Source: Plantactinospora sp. KBS50 (GTDB lineage: Bacteria > Actinomycetota > Actinomycetes > Mycobacteriales > Micromonosporaceae). From it: DNA of 64,000 nt. The notes beneath the pieces were generated by a model that saw nothing but the letters and a program-made list of their open reading frames with translations, ran no database searches and had not been told where the DNA came from. The translations under genes were made by a program, and so were the position numbers. Positions 8,170 through 16,840 of the stretch are shown here, piece after piece. The stretch covers positions 1,178,001-1,242,000 of the forward strand of contig NZ_CP022961.1 in NCBI RefSeq assembly GCF_002285795.1, read 5' to 3'. The first letter of the stretch is position 1. Every line of letters begins with the position of its first letter.

Positions 8170-9170
8170 CCGCCGGCGCCGACGCGAGGGACGACTGTGC
8201 GATCTACGACCTCGACGGCCCGGTCACCCTCGTCGCGGGATCCGACTACGTGCGCGGCCCGAAGTTCACCCTCTACGAGCAGGGCCTGCTGACGAACTTC
8301 GACATCGGGTACTACGTCGTGGCCGCGAACGTCAGCGACGTCGCCGCGATGGGCGCCGCGCCGATCGGGGTCCTCACCGTCGTCCGCTACCCCCACGATC
8401 TCGACGACGACGCGTTCCTCGACATCATGGCCGGCATCGACCGCGCCTGCGCCGACTTCGGCACGTTCAACGTCGGCGGCGACATCGGCAACGCCGAACG
8501 CATCGTGCTCTGCGCATCGGCCTTCGGCATCTGCCGCACCGGCACCGCCCTCACCCGACGCGGCGCCGAACCCGGCGACCACCTCTGCGTCACCGGCCCG
8601 TGCGGCGTCCTGGGCGCCGCGGTCGCCTACTTCCCCCGGCGCACCGCCAACGGCTGGAACCTTCCCGACGCCCTGGAACAGGACCTCCTCGCCGGCTGGC
8701 GCCAGCCACGCGCCCGGGTGGCCGAAGGGCGCCTGCTGTCCACCGGCGGCTACGCGACCGCGTGCCAGGACACCTCCGACGGGCTCAAGGCCACCATCGA
8801 ACAACTCGCCACCGCCAGCGGGGTCGGGTTCGACATCGCCGAGGACGACATCGCCGTCCACCCCGCCGTCAGCGCGGTCGCCAAGCTCATCGGGGCCGAC
8901 GACATCACCCTCGCGATGAGCGCCTCCGCGGACTTCCAGCTAGCCTTCACCGTGCCCCCCGACAGACTCGACGCATGCCGGAACGCGTTCGCCGGGCACG
9001 GCTTGACGTTCGACGTCATCGGCCGGGCCACCGAACCCGCGGCCGGGGTGACCCTCACCGGCCGCGACGGCAGCCGGCACGCCCTGCCCGGTGTCGCCTG
9101 GAAACACCAGGCAACCGACGTCAGCGGCCTCGTCACCGGTGCCGCCGTCCCCGGCACCGTGACCCCGTGA
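8046..9170 (+). CDS. ThiL/AIR-synthase superfamily protein
   Basis: Begins at GTG 8046 after GGGAG, inside the 3' end of the kinase-like gene, which implies translational coupling. The 374-residue protein has the PurM/ThiL-fold signatures: DDCAIYDLDG, then NVSDVAAMGAAPIGVLTVV, NVGGDIGNAERIV, CQDTSDGLKATIEQL and SASADFQLAFTV. These match thiamine-monophosphate kinase more closely than PurM, SelD or HypE. A housekeeping thiL is normally placed elsewhere with other genes, so this looks like a paralogue recruited to a dedicated pathway, using ATP to phosphorylate or activate a small molecule. It shares a GTGA overlap with the methyltransferase behind it. Confidence 0.75.
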   Translation: MPSEAATYSDEPTRVAKLVGAFLTGQSGSVLGDSHGPYATLTAGADARDDCAIYDLDGPVTLVAGSDYVRGPKFTLYEQGLLTNFDIGYYVVAANVSDVAAMGAAPIGVLTVVRYPHDLDDDAFLDIMAGIDRACADFGTFNVGGDIGNAERIVLCASAFGICRTGTALTRRGAEPGDHLCVTGPCGVLGAAVAYFPRRTANGWNLPDALEQDLLAGWRQPRARVAEGRLLSTGGYATACQDTSDGLKATIEQLATASGVGFDIAEDDIAVHPAVSAVAKLIGADDITLAMSASADFQLAFTVPPDRLDACRNAFAGHGLTFDVIGRATEPAAGVTLTGRDGSRHALPGVAWKHQATDVSGLVTGAAVPGTVTP

Positions 9171-9781
9171 GCAGCGGCTGGCCCGGAACCGCCCGGGTTC
9201 GCAGGTCCTACGCCTCCCTGGCGGAGCGGTACACCGCGATGACCGCCGGCTACGACAGGTTTCCCGGCCTTGAACAGGAACTCAAGACATTCCTCGACAC
9301 GCTGCCGGACGGTCCCGTCCTGGACCTCGGCTGCGGGGCCGGCCGCGACGCGCAGCTGACCGCCGCGGCCGGCAGGACCGTCGTCATCGCCGACGCCACA
9401 CCCGAACTGCTCTGCGTCGCGGCGGCCCGTCTGGGCAGACCCGCCGCCGTCTGCTGCGACGCCGTCGCCCTGCCGTTCCGATCCGGCTGCTTCGCCGGCA
9501 TCATCGCCAGCGGCGTACTGCTGCACCTGCCCAAGCCCTACACCGCCGCGGCGCTCGCGGGCGTCCGGCGTGCCCTCGTTCCGGGCGGCCGCGCGTTGAT
9601 CAGCATGAAGTACGGCGGCCAGGACGGCTGGCGCGCCACCGAGGAGTTCCCGGCCGCCCGCTGGTTCACCTACTACGAGCCGGCGGAGTTCGCCGACGCC
9701 TGCCGCGCGGCCGGGCTCCGAGTCACGCAACTGGACAGGAGCACCCGCAAGGACTGGTTCACCGCCACGACCGAACGGTGA
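9167..9781 (+). CDS. class I SAM-dependent methyltransferase
   Basis: A 204-residue protein starting at the GTG that overlaps the stop of the ThiL-like gene by four bases, so the two are translationally coupled. Motif I is PVLDLGCGAGRDAQL, the acidic motif II residue falls in VVIADATPELL, and motif IV/post-motif strands appear as FAGIIASGVLLHLP and LVPGGRALISMKYGG (Methyltransf_11 type). It would methylate a small molecule in the cytosol. It closes the HIT-kinase-ThiL-methyltransferase group; the next gene is convergent. Confidence 0.88.
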   Translation: MSSGWPGTARVRRSYASLAERYTAMTAGYDRFPGLEQELKTFLDTLPDGPVLDLGCGAGRDAQLTAAAGRTVVIADATPELLCVAAARLGRPAAVCCDAVALPFRSGCFAGIIASGVLLHLPKPYTAAALAGVRRALVPGGRALISMKYGGQDGWRATEEFPAARWFTYYEPAEFADACRAAGLRVTQLDRSTRKDWFTATTER

Positions 9782-9798
9782 CACCCCGAGGCGGGCCG

Positions 9799-11007
9799 TC
9801 ACGGCCGCCGACCGGCGCCGCTGTGGTCGGTCGCGGGCGCCACGGCCGGCTGCCGGGCGAGCCTGCGGTGCCGGGCCGGCAGCCCCAGCAGCGGGTTGCC
9901 GACGGCCCAGGCGGCGCCCTTGCAGATCAGCTCCTTGTAGCCGGCGGCGAGCCGGCCGGTCAGCACCGCCCGCACGGCCCGGTCGTCGGCCGTGACGTAC
10001 TGGATCAGGCCGTCCCGCCGGCCCAGCGAGATGCACTGGTTGACATACCGGATCGGTACGTCCGGCACCTTCCCGCCGGTCAACCGTGCCGCGATCGCGT
10101 CGGCGGCCTGCCAGGCGGACGGGACTCCCGACGCGCAGGACATCCGCAGCGGCTTGTTCCCGGGACCCGTCGCCCAGGCCGCGTCGCCGATGGCGTACAC
10201 GTCCGGGTGCGAGACCGAGCGCATGGTCCGGTCGACGACGATCTGGCCGGTGCCGGCGGTTTCCAGGGCGGTCGCCGCCGCGACGGGGTGGACCGCGAAG
10301 CCGGTGGTCCAGACCGTGACCGCGGCCGGGATGGTCGCCCCGCCTGCGGTGCTGACCCGGTCGGCGTCGACGCCGGTGACGGTGGTGTGCTCGTGCACGG
10401 TGATTCCGAGCCGGTCGAAGACCGTCCGCAGGTGCGCGCGGGCGCGGGTCGAGAGCCAGTCGCCGAGGCCGCCGCGGACCGCGAGCGCGACGCGCAGGTC
10501 CGGGCGGGCCTCGGCGAACTCGGTCGCGGCCTCCAGGCCGGTGAGACCGCCGCCGACCACCAGTACGGTCTGGCCGGGGTCGAGCCGGGCCAGCCGCTCC
10601 CGCAGCCGGAGCGCCCCGGGCCGGCTGGCGATCTGGTACGCGTGCTCGGCGGCCCCCGGTACGCCCTGGTCGGTCCAGCCGCTGCCGAGGGCGTAGACGA
10701 GGGTGTCGTAGGAAAGCTCCGCGGTGCCGGCCCGGTCGACGACCTCGACGTAGCGGCGTTCGACGTCGACGGCGGTGACCGTGGCCACTCGCAGCTCTAC
10801 GCCGGTGCCTGCGAACATCTCGGGGAACGGCCGGGGCTTGAGATCCTGGCCGGTGGCCACCTGGTGCATGCGGACCCGTTCGACGAAGTCGGGCTCGGTG
10901 TTGACGAGGGTGATGCTGACGTCCTCGCGGTCGAGCCGCTTCGCGAGGCGGCCGGCGGCGACGGCTCCGGCGTATCCGGCGCCGAGGACGATGATCCGGT
11001 GCGACAT
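9799..11007 (-). CDS. NDH-2-like FAD/NAD(P)-dependent oxidoreductase
   Basis: Starts at the ATG beginning MSHRIIVLGAGYAGAVAAG, seven bases after an AGGAG-type site; 402 residues. It has two Rossmann dinucleotide folds: GAGYAGAVAAG for FAD at the start and VLVVGGGLTGLEAATEF for NAD(P)H at about 155, plus the second FAD motif HPDVYAIGDAAWA near 285. The family includes type II NADH dehydrogenases and related quinone reductases. It follows the ECF41 sigma factor on the same strand with a 93-base gap; ECF41 factors are usually beside genes for carboxymuconolactone decarboxylases, oxidoreductases or epimerases, so this is the likely target gene. Confidence 0.87.
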   Translation of the reverse strand: MSHRIIVLGAGYAGAVAAGRLAKRLDREDVSITLVNTEPDFVERVRMHQVATGQDLKPRPFPEMFAGTGVELRVATVTAVDVERRYVEVVDRAGTAELSYDTLVYALGSGWTDQGVPGAAEHAYQIASRPGALRLRERLARLDPGQTVLVVGGGLTGLEAATEFAEARPDLRVALAVRGGLGDWLSTRARAHLRTVFDRLGITVHEHTTVTGVDADRVSTAGGATIPAAVTVWTTGFAVHPVAAATALETAGTGQIVVDRTMRSVSHPDVYAIGDAAWATGPGNKPLRMSCASGVPSAWQAADAIAARLTGGKVPDVPIRYVNQCISLGRRDGLIQYVTADDRAVRAVLTGRLAAGYKELICKGAAWAVGNPLLGLPARHRRLARQPAVAPATDHSGAGRRP

Positions 11008-11079
11008 CTCCGTGCTCCTGTCCTGCTCGGGTATGCCGGTTGAACCGGATGGCCCGCCGTTTTCTGACGCAGGCGGCAT

Positions 11080-11093
11080 GTGAGGCGCCTCAC
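11080..11093. promoter_or_regulatory. 14-bp perfect palindrome GTGAGGCGCCTCAC
   Basis: A gapless 14-base palindrome just after the sigma-factor stop codon and 73 bases upstream of the oxidoreductase start. With no loop it is a poor terminator and more likely a protein-binding site or chance GC-rich symmetry. I could not place a convincing ECF41-type promoter (TGTCACA/CGTC) in the same gap. Confidence 0.35.
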
Positions 11094-11100
11094 CCGGCGT

Positions 11101-12045
11101 TCAGTCGGCGAGGAGCAGCGGCTTTCCGTGGTCGCCGGTCGCCCAGCGGGCGCTGGCGCGGTCGAGCTTGTCGGGGTTGACCTGGTTGCGCAGCGCCGCG
11201 ATGCCCCCGGCCGTGATCTCCAGGCACATGATGCCGATGATCCGGCCGTCCACCACGACCACCACCGCAGGTTCGCCGTTCGCGGTGGTGGCGTAGACCT
11301 CGGGCGTACCGCCCACGATGGCGCGCTTGATCTGGGTGGGCTTGAACAGCCCGCGCAGGAACTTCGCGACCGCGAGCGCGCCGCTGAACGGCTTGGCCCG
11401 GGCCGGCACCTTGCCGCCACCGTCGCCGACCGAGGTGGCGTCCTGCGTGAGCAGGCGTACGAGTGGCTCGATCCGGCCGCTGGCGGCGGCCGACAGGAAC
11501 TCCTCGACGACCCGCCGGGTCGCTGTCGCGTCGATCTCGACGCGCGCCCTGCCGTCCGCCAGGTGCTGCCGGGCGCGGTGCAGGAGCTGCTGGCTGGCGG
11601 CCCGACTGATGTCCAGGATGTCCGCGATCTCCGCGTGCGGGTAGTCGAACGCCTCCCGCAGCACGTACACCGCCCGCTCGTTGGGGGACAGCCGCTCCAT
11701 CAGGGTGAGGACCGCGTACGAGACGGACTCGCGCTGTTCGACGGTGTCGGCCGGGCCGAGCATCGGGTCGCCGGCCAGCAGCGGCTCGGGAAGCCACTGG
11801 CCGACGTAGGTCTCGCGGCGCGCCCGGGCGGAGGTGAGCTGGTTGCGGCAGAGGTTGGTGAGGACCTTCGTCAGCCAGGCCTCGGGTACCTCGATGCGGC
11901 CGACGTCGGTGGCCTGCCAGCGCAGGAACGTCTCCTGCACGGCGTCCTCGGCCTCGGCCGCGGAGCCGAGCATGCGGTAGGCGATGGCCTCCAGACGCGG
12001 CCGGAAGCCCTCGAACCGGTCGACGTCCTCCGCGGTCAGGGCCAT
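11101..12045 (-). CDS. ECF41-group RNA polymerase sigma factor (SigJ-like)
   Basis: A 314-residue sigma factor: sigma-2 with AYRMLGSAAEAEDAVQETFL, sigma-4 with ERAVYVLREAFDYPHAEIAD, then a long SnoaL-like C-terminal extension. The two hallmarks of group ECF41 are present: WLPEPL in the linker at 84-89 and NPDKL near residue 290. In this group the SnoaL-like extension modulates sigma activity instead of a separate anti-sigma factor, and the regulon often consists only of the neighbouring gene, here the flavoprotein oxidoreductase. The gene diverges from trpF over a 113-base spacer. Confidence 0.93.
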   Translation of the reverse strand: MALTAEDVDRFEGFRPRLEAIAYRMLGSAAEAEDAVQETFLRWQATDVGRIEVPEAWLTKVLTNLCRNQLTSARARRETYVGQWLPEPLLAGDPMLGPADTVEQRESVSYAVLTLMERLSPNERAVYVLREAFDYPHAEIADILDISRAASQQLLHRARQHLADGRARVEIDATATRRVVEEFLSAAASGRIEPLVRLLTQDATSVGDGGGKVPARAKPFSGALAVAKFLRGLFKPTQIKRAIVGGTPEVYATTANGEPAVVVVVDGRIIGIMCLEITAGGIAALRNQVNPDKLDRASARWATGDHGKPLLLAD

Positions 12046-12158
12046 GCCCCGATGGTAGGCCGCTCATCCGCCGCGCCCTCGGGGATGTCAGGGTCAACCC
12101 GTCGATGATCGGCGGGCGATAGGGTACGGGTGCCCTGGCCGCTTCCCTGGGAGACCGG

Positions 12159-12803
12159 ATGTACGTGAAGGTGTGCGGTCTGCGTACCGAGGCGGATGTG
12201 GCCTGCGCGGCCGAGGCGGGCGCCGACGCCGTCGGGTTCGTGCTGTCCGAGAGCCCTCGGCAGGTCGACCCGGACGTGGTCCGCGCGCTGGTGGCCGCGA
12301 CCCCGGAGCCGGTGCTCACGGTCGCGGTTCTCGGCGGCGTACCGGTGGCCGAGGCGAAGCGGTTGGCGCTGGCCACCGGCGTCGCGGCGGTACAGCTGCA
12401 CGGGCGGTACCCCCGCTCGGCCTTCGACGCCTTCGCCGGGCTGCCGGTACGGCTGATCCGGGCCACCGCCGTCGAGCCGGACACCGACCTGAGCACCGGC
12501 GCGTACGGCGAGGAGATGCTGCTGCTGGACTCGCGGGTGGCCGGGTCCGGGCACCGCTGGGACCTCGCGGTGCTCGACGGCGTACGGCCGCGCGGGCGCT
12601 GGCTGCTGGCCGGCGGCCTGGCGCCGGCGAACGTGGCGGAGGCGATCACCGCGGCCCGGCCGTGGGGCGTCGACGTGTCCAGCGGCGTGGAGTCCCGCCG
12701 TGGGGTGAAGGACCACGGCCTGATCCGGGACTTCCTCGCCGGCGTCGCCGCCGCCGGCCCGTCCGCGGGCGAACCCGGCCCGCCCATGGCGTCCGCCGGA
12801 TAA
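12159..12803 (+). CDS. trpF: phosphoribosylanthranilate isomerase
   Basis: A 214-residue TIM-barrel enzyme converting N-(5-phosphoribosyl)anthranilate to carboxyphenylamino-deoxyribulose phosphate in tryptophan synthesis. The catalytic cysteine lies in VKVCGLR at the N-terminus, AVQLHG and ATAVEPD are later strands, and the catalytic aspartate and phosphate-binding region are WGVDVSSGVESRRGVKD. Start is the ATG at 12159, without a strong ribosome site. It converges on the trpC/trpD operon with a 39-base gap, so trpF, trpC and trpD are together although on opposite strands. The C-terminus carries a Gly/Pro/Ala tail of about 20 residues beyond the usual end. Confidence 0.92.
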   Translation: MYVKVCGLRTEADVACAAEAGADAVGFVLSESPRQVDPDVVRALVAATPEPVLTVAVLGGVPVAEAKRLALATGVAAVQLHGRYPRSAFDAFAGLPVRLIRATAVEPDTDLSTGAYGEEMLLLDSRVAGSGHRWDLAVLDGVRPRGRWLLAGGLAPANVAEAITAARPWGVDVSSGVESRRGVKDHGLIRDFLAGVAAAGPSAGEPGPPMASAG

Positions 12804-12842
12804 CCCGGGCCGTCCGCGGGCCAACCGGGCCCGCTTGCCGGT

Positions 12843-13640
12843 TCAGCCGGCGCGGGCGAGCAGGGTGCGGGTGGCCAGCTCCACGTCGGGTGACCTGATC
12901 AGGCTCTCGCCCACGAGGAACGTGGCGATGCCGACCTGGGCCAGCCGGGCCAGGTCCGCCGGACCGCCGATGCCGCTCTCGCCGACCAGTACCCGGTCCG
13001 CGGGCACCTTCGGCGCGAGCGACTCGCTGGTGGTCAGCGTGGTCTCGAAGGTCTTCAGGTTGCGGTTGTTGATTCCCAGCAGCCGCGAGCGCAGCCCCAG
13101 CGCCCGGTCCAGTTCCGCCTCGTCGTGCACCTCCAGCAGTACGTCCATGCCGAGGTCGAGCGCGGTGTCCTCAAGGTCCTTGGCGGTCGCGTCGTCCACC
13201 GCGGCCAGGATGATCAGGATGCAGTCCGCACCGTACGCCCGGGCCTGGACGATCTGGTACGGGTCGAACATGAAGTCCTTGCGCAGCGCCGGCAGGCTGG
13301 TCGCGGCGCGGGCCGCGATGAGGTGCTCGGGGCTGCCCTGGAAGGACGGGGCGTCGGTCAGCACCGACAGGCAGGTGGCCCCGCCCGCCGCGTAGGCGCG
13401 GGCGTGCGCCGGCGGGTCGAAGTCGGCCCGGATCAGCCCCTTGGACGGGCTCGCCTTCTTGATCTCGGCGATCAGGGCGAAGTCGCCCTGCCGCAGCCGC
13501 TCCTCGATGGCGGCGAGGAAACCGCGCGGCGGCGGCGCGGCGGCGGCCTGCGCCGCGAGCCGCTCCGGCGGGCAGTCGCGCTTCGCCGCGGCGATCTCCT
13601 CGCGCTTGTACGCCTCGATCCGGCCAAGCAGGTCCGTCAT
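12843..13640 (-). CDS. trpC: indole-3-glycerol phosphate synthase
   Basis: 265 residues. Family landmarks: [20 protein letters not shown] with the catalytic lysine of the KKASPSKG block, [15 protein letters not shown] with the second lysine, [13 protein letters not shown] and the phosphate-binding VLVGESGIG. It decarboxylates and closes carboxyphenylamino-deoxyribulose phosphate to indole-3-glycerol phosphate. It is the last gene of the six-gene minus-strand operon, ten bases after trpD. No trpA, trpB or trpE is in the window, so the fate of indole-glycerol phosphate is either the general pathway encoded elsewhere or a dedicated product of this cluster. Confidence 0.93.
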   Translation of the reverse strand: MTDLLGRIEAYKREEIAAAKRDCPPERLAAQAAAAPPPRGFLAAIEERLRQGDFALIAEIKKASPSKGLIRADFDPPAHARAYAAGGATCLSVLTDAPSFQGSPEHLIAARAATSLPALRKDFMFDPYQIVQARAYGADCILIILAAVDDATAKDLEDTALDLGMDVLLEVHDEAELDRALGLRSRLLGINNRNLKTFETTLTTSESLAPKVPADRVLVGESGIGGPADLARLAQVGIATFLVGESLIRSPDVELATRTLLARAG

Positions 13641-13650
13641 CTGCTGCTCC

Positions 13651-14679
13651 TCAGGTGCTCGGGTTTGCGGCGTTCGAGACGGCGACGAGCTGGGCGAGAC
13701 GTTCCTCGGCCTGGCCCGAGTCGACGGACTTCGCGGCGAGCGTCAGCCCACCCGCCAGGTCGTCCACCCTACCGCCGGCCAGCAGGGCCGCCGCGGCGTT
13801 GAAGAGCACCACGTCCCGGTACGGTCCGGGCTCGCCGCGCAGCACCGCGCGCAGCGCCGTGGCGTTGCCGGCCGCGTCGCCGCCCCTCAGCGCCGCCGGG
13901 GCGACCTGGGCCAGCCCGACGTCGGCGGGGGAGATCTGGTACGTGGTGACCGTGCCGTCCCGGAGCGAGGCGACGGTGGTCGGCCCGGTCGTGGTGATCT
14001 CGTCGAGCCCGTCGGAACCGTGCACCACCAGCGCGCGCTGCGAGCCGAGTTCGCCCAGTGCCCGCGCGATCGGTTCGGTCCACTCGGCCGCGTAGACGCC
14101 GACCAGGTGCCGGGTCACCCCGGCGGGATTCAGCAGCGGGCCGAGCAGGTTGAAGATGGTCCGGACCCCGAGTTCGACCCGGGTCGGGCCGACCTGTCTG
14201 AGGGCCGGGTGGAAGGCCGGGGCGAACATGAAGCCGATGCCGGCCTCCGCCACGCAGGCCGCGACGGCGTCCGGGTCCAGGTCGATCCGTACGCCGAGTT
14301 CGGTAAGCACGTCGGCGGCGCCGCAGCGGGAGGAGAGTGCCCGGTTGCCGTGCTTGGCGACCGGCACGCCGGCGCCGGCCACCACGAACGCGGCGCAGGT
14401 GGAGATGTTGTACGAACCGGACGAGTCGCCGCCGGTGCCCACCACGTCCATGGCGTCCGGGGGCACCGGGACCCGCCGCATCCGGGCCCGCATGGTGGTG
14501 ACCGCGCCGATGATCTCCGGTACGGTCTCGCCGCGCATCCGGAGCCCCATCAGCAGCGCCCCCATCTGCGCCGGGGTCGCCGCGCCGGAGACCATCAGGT
14601 CGACGGCCTGCGCCATCTCCTGCTGGGTCAGGACCTGCCCGGCGGCCACCTTGCCGATCAGCGACCTGAACGCCGCCAT
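13651..14679 (-). CDS. trpD: anthranilate phosphoribosyltransferase
   Basis: 342 residues, full length. The PRPP-binding glycine loop is [20 protein letters not shown], followed by [21 protein letters not shown], and the dimer and anthranilate-contact region includes [25 protein letters not shown] is the metal-binding DE pair. It joins anthranilate to PRPP in tryptophan synthesis. Its start lies ten bases after the stop of the flavoenzyme gene, so it is cotranscribed with a non-tryptophan enzyme, which is unusual for a purely biosynthetic trp gene. Confidence 0.93.
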   Translation of the reverse strand: MAAFRSLIGKVAAGQVLTQQEMAQAVDLMVSGAATPAQMGALLMGLRMRGETVPEIIGAVTTMRARMRRVPVPPDAMDVVGTGGDSSGSYNISTCAAFVVAGAGVPVAKHGNRALSSRCGAADVLTELGVRIDLDPDAVAACVAEAGIGFMFAPAFHPALRQVGPTRVELGVRTIFNLLGPLLNPAGVTRHLVGVYAAEWTEPIARALGELGSQRALVVHGSDGLDEITTTGPTTVASLRDGTVTTYQISPADVGLAQVAPAALRGGDAAGNATALRAVLRGEPGPYRDVVLFNAAAALLAGGRVDDLAGGLTLAAKSVDSGQAEERLAQLVAVSNAANPST

Positions 14680-14689
14680 GACTCACCCC

Positions 14690-16840
14690 TCACCTTCTGC
14701 TCACCTCCGACGGCCGGTCGGCCGCCGGTGCCGGTTGGCTGTACGTCGGGCGCGGATCGGCCGGCCACGCCGAATCGGCGTCCGGTGCGAGATCCCACCG
14801 GAGTTCCACGTTCTCGCGCCGGTAGGGCGTCTCGTCGGTCAGCGCCGTGTCCAGGGTGCGGGCGAAGAGGTGCCCGCTGTGCACGGCCGCGGCGATGATC
14901 CCCGGCCCCAGGCAGTCGCCGAGCCGGGCGACCCGCCGGATGCCGGCGGCCCGCAGCGCGCCCTCGTCCCGGGCGCGCAGCTCGCGGTAGAGCCCGTCCT
15001 GCGGGACCATCCCGGTGACCAGCAGCACCGCATCGGCCGGCAGCGCCGTCTCGCGTCCGGTGTAGACGCAGGCCACGTGCACCGCGTCCGGTTCGATCCG
15101 GACCGGTGCGCTGGACAGGTGCACGGCCGCGCACGCTTCGAGGATCTGCCGCTGGGTCTGCCGCTGCTCGGCGGTGTACTGGGTGTAGGCCGACACCACC
15201 GGCTCGGGCGTGACGAAGGTGACCTGGCAACCGCGGGCCACCAGGTGCTGCGCGAGGACGCCGGCCAGGTAGTAGTGGTCGTCGTCGAAGACAACGACCC
15301 GGCCGGTGGGCAGCCGGCCGTCCATGATGTCCTCCGGGGTGAAGACCGGCATCCGGTCCAGCCCGGCCAGCGGGTCGCGGTGGTGGCGGCCCACCCCGTC
15401 GGCCCGCCAGGTCGCCCCGGTGGCGACCGCGATCAGCGAACACTCGGACTCCAGCACCAGGTCCGCGTCGATCTCGTTGGCCGGCAGGAGTTGGACGTTG
15501 GACATCCGCTTGAGCTGGCTCAGCCGCCAGTCCCGGACCCGCGCCCAGGTGCCCAGTCCGGGCAGCCGGCATTCCCGGCCGACCCGCCCGCCGAGGTCGG
15601 TCCGGCGGTCGGCCAGGATGACCGGGTAGCCGCGCTGGCCGAGGGCGCGGGCGGCCTCCAGGCCCGCCGGCCCGCCGCCGACCACCAGGATGCTGTCCGC
15701 GGTGTCCCGCGGCGGGATGTGTTCCGGATGCCAGCCGCGCCGCCACTCCTCGCCCATGCTCGGGTTCTGGGTGCAGCGCATCGGCACACCGGACCGGTCG
15801 CCGGCGACGCAGATGTTGCAGCCGATGCACTCGCGGATGTCCTCGAAGCGGCCCTCGGCCACCTTGCGCGGGAGGAACGGGTCGGCGATCGACGGCCGGG
15901 CCGCGCCGATCAGGTCCAGGGTGCCGCCGCGGACCATCGCCACCATCGTGTCCGGCGTGGTGAACCGGCCCACCCCGACCACCGGTTTCGTGGTGACGGT
16001 CTTGACGAACCTGACGAACTCCGCCTGGTGGCCCTCGTCCCGGAACCGGGAGGTGGCGCCGTCCACGTCGAAGTTGCTGAGATTGACGTCCCAGAGGTCG
16101 GGAAGCTCGGCGAGCAGTTCGACGACCTCGCGTCCCTCGTCCACGTCCCCGTGGCGCAGGCCGTCCACCCCGAACCGGATCGCCACCGCACAGGTGTCGC
16201 CGACCGCCTCCTTGGTGTCCTCCACGAGTTCGCGGAGCAGCCGGGCGCGGTTGACGAGGCTGCCGCCGTACTCGTCGGTCCGGCGGTTGTGCCGGCGCGA
16301 CAGGAAGTGGATCGGCAGCGTCATGTCGTGACCGGCGTACACGTAGATGATGTCGAAGCCGGCGCGGCGGGCGTTGACCGCGGCCGTGCGGTGCCAGCGC
16401 CGCAGAGCCCGGATGTCCTCCCGGTCCATGGCGCGGGCGGTCACCGGGAAGATGCCCCGGGTGACGGTCAGGCTCGGGGCGAGCGGGACGACCCGGCTCT
16501 CCAGGTTGCTGACGTGGAAGCCGTTGTGCGCCAGCTCGATCGCGGCGAGCGCCCCGTGCTGGTGGATGGAGTCGGTCGCCCGGGCCAGGGTGGGGATGTC
16601 CTGCTCGTCCCAGAGGCGCAGTTCTCGCGGGTGGTTGCCGGAGTGGTGGATGTCGCACTGTTCGGTGCTGACCACCGCCCAGCCGCCCTCGGCCTTGACC
16701 GCGCGCATCGCCGCCATCGCACTCGGGTAGGCGCGGCCCATCCCGTTGCAGTGCGGCACCTGGAAGAAGCGGTTCTTCGCCGTCACCGGCCCGATCCGGA
16801 CCGGCTCGAAGAGGATGTCGAACCCGGGCTCCCGGCTCAC
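14690..16840 (-). CDS. trimethylamine-dehydrogenase-like iron-sulfur flavoprotein
   Basis: 716 residues from a GTG that overlaps the upstream stop by four bases. N-terminal old-yellow-enzyme barrel, then a 4Fe-4S site CX2CX2CX11C in CIGCNICVAGDRSG, then an ADP/FAD domain starting ILVVGGGPAGLEAARAL. The architecture and phrases such as FEPVRIGP, EEWRRGWHPE and ARPSIADPFLP match trimethylamine and dimethylamine dehydrogenases. Cys31 in QVPHC aligns with the cysteine that carries covalent FMN, and Tyr/His of IYVYAGHD with the catalytic pair. The aromatic residues forming the trimethylammonium pocket (Tyr60, Trp264, Trp355 in the methylotroph enzyme) seem to be replaced, so the substrate is probably another amine or an enoate-like compound. 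Confidence 0.8.
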   Translation of the reverse strand: MSREPGFDILFEPVRIGPVTAKNRFFQVPHCNGMGRAYPSAMAAMRAVKAEGGWAVVSTEQCDIHHSGNHPRELRLWDEQDIPTLARATDSIHQHGALAAIELAHNGFHVSNLESRVVPLAPSLTVTRGIFPVTARAMDREDIRALRRWHRTAAVNARRAGFDIIYVYAGHDMTLPIHFLSRRHNRRTDEYGGSLVNRARLLRELVEDTKEAVGDTCAVAIRFGVDGLRHGDVDEGREVVELLAELPDLWDVNLSNFDVDGATSRFRDEGHQAEFVRFVKTVTTKPVVGVGRFTTPDTMVAMVRGGTLDLIGAARPSIADPFLPRKVAEGRFEDIRECIGCNICVAGDRSGVPMRCTQNPSMGEEWRRGWHPEHIPPRDTADSILVVGGGPAGLEAARALGQRGYPVILADRRTDLGGRVGRECRLPGLGTWARVRDWRLSQLKRMSNVQLLPANEIDADLVLESECSLIAVATGATWRADGVGRHHRDPLAGLDRMPVFTPEDIMDGRLPTGRVVVFDDDHYYLAGVLAQHLVARGCQVTFVTPEPVVSAYTQYTAEQRQTQRQILEACAAVHLSSAPVRIEPDAVHVACVYTGRETALPADAVLLVTGMVPQDGLYRELRARDEGALRAAGIRRVARLGDCLGPGIIAAAVHSGHLFARTLDTALTDETPYRRENVELRWDLAPDADSAWPADPRPTYSQPAPAADRPSEVSRR

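Noticed and set aside
14690-16840. Calling the flavoenzyme trimethylamine dehydrogenase
   Set aside because: Architecture fits, but the pocket residues for trimethylammonium appear replaced.
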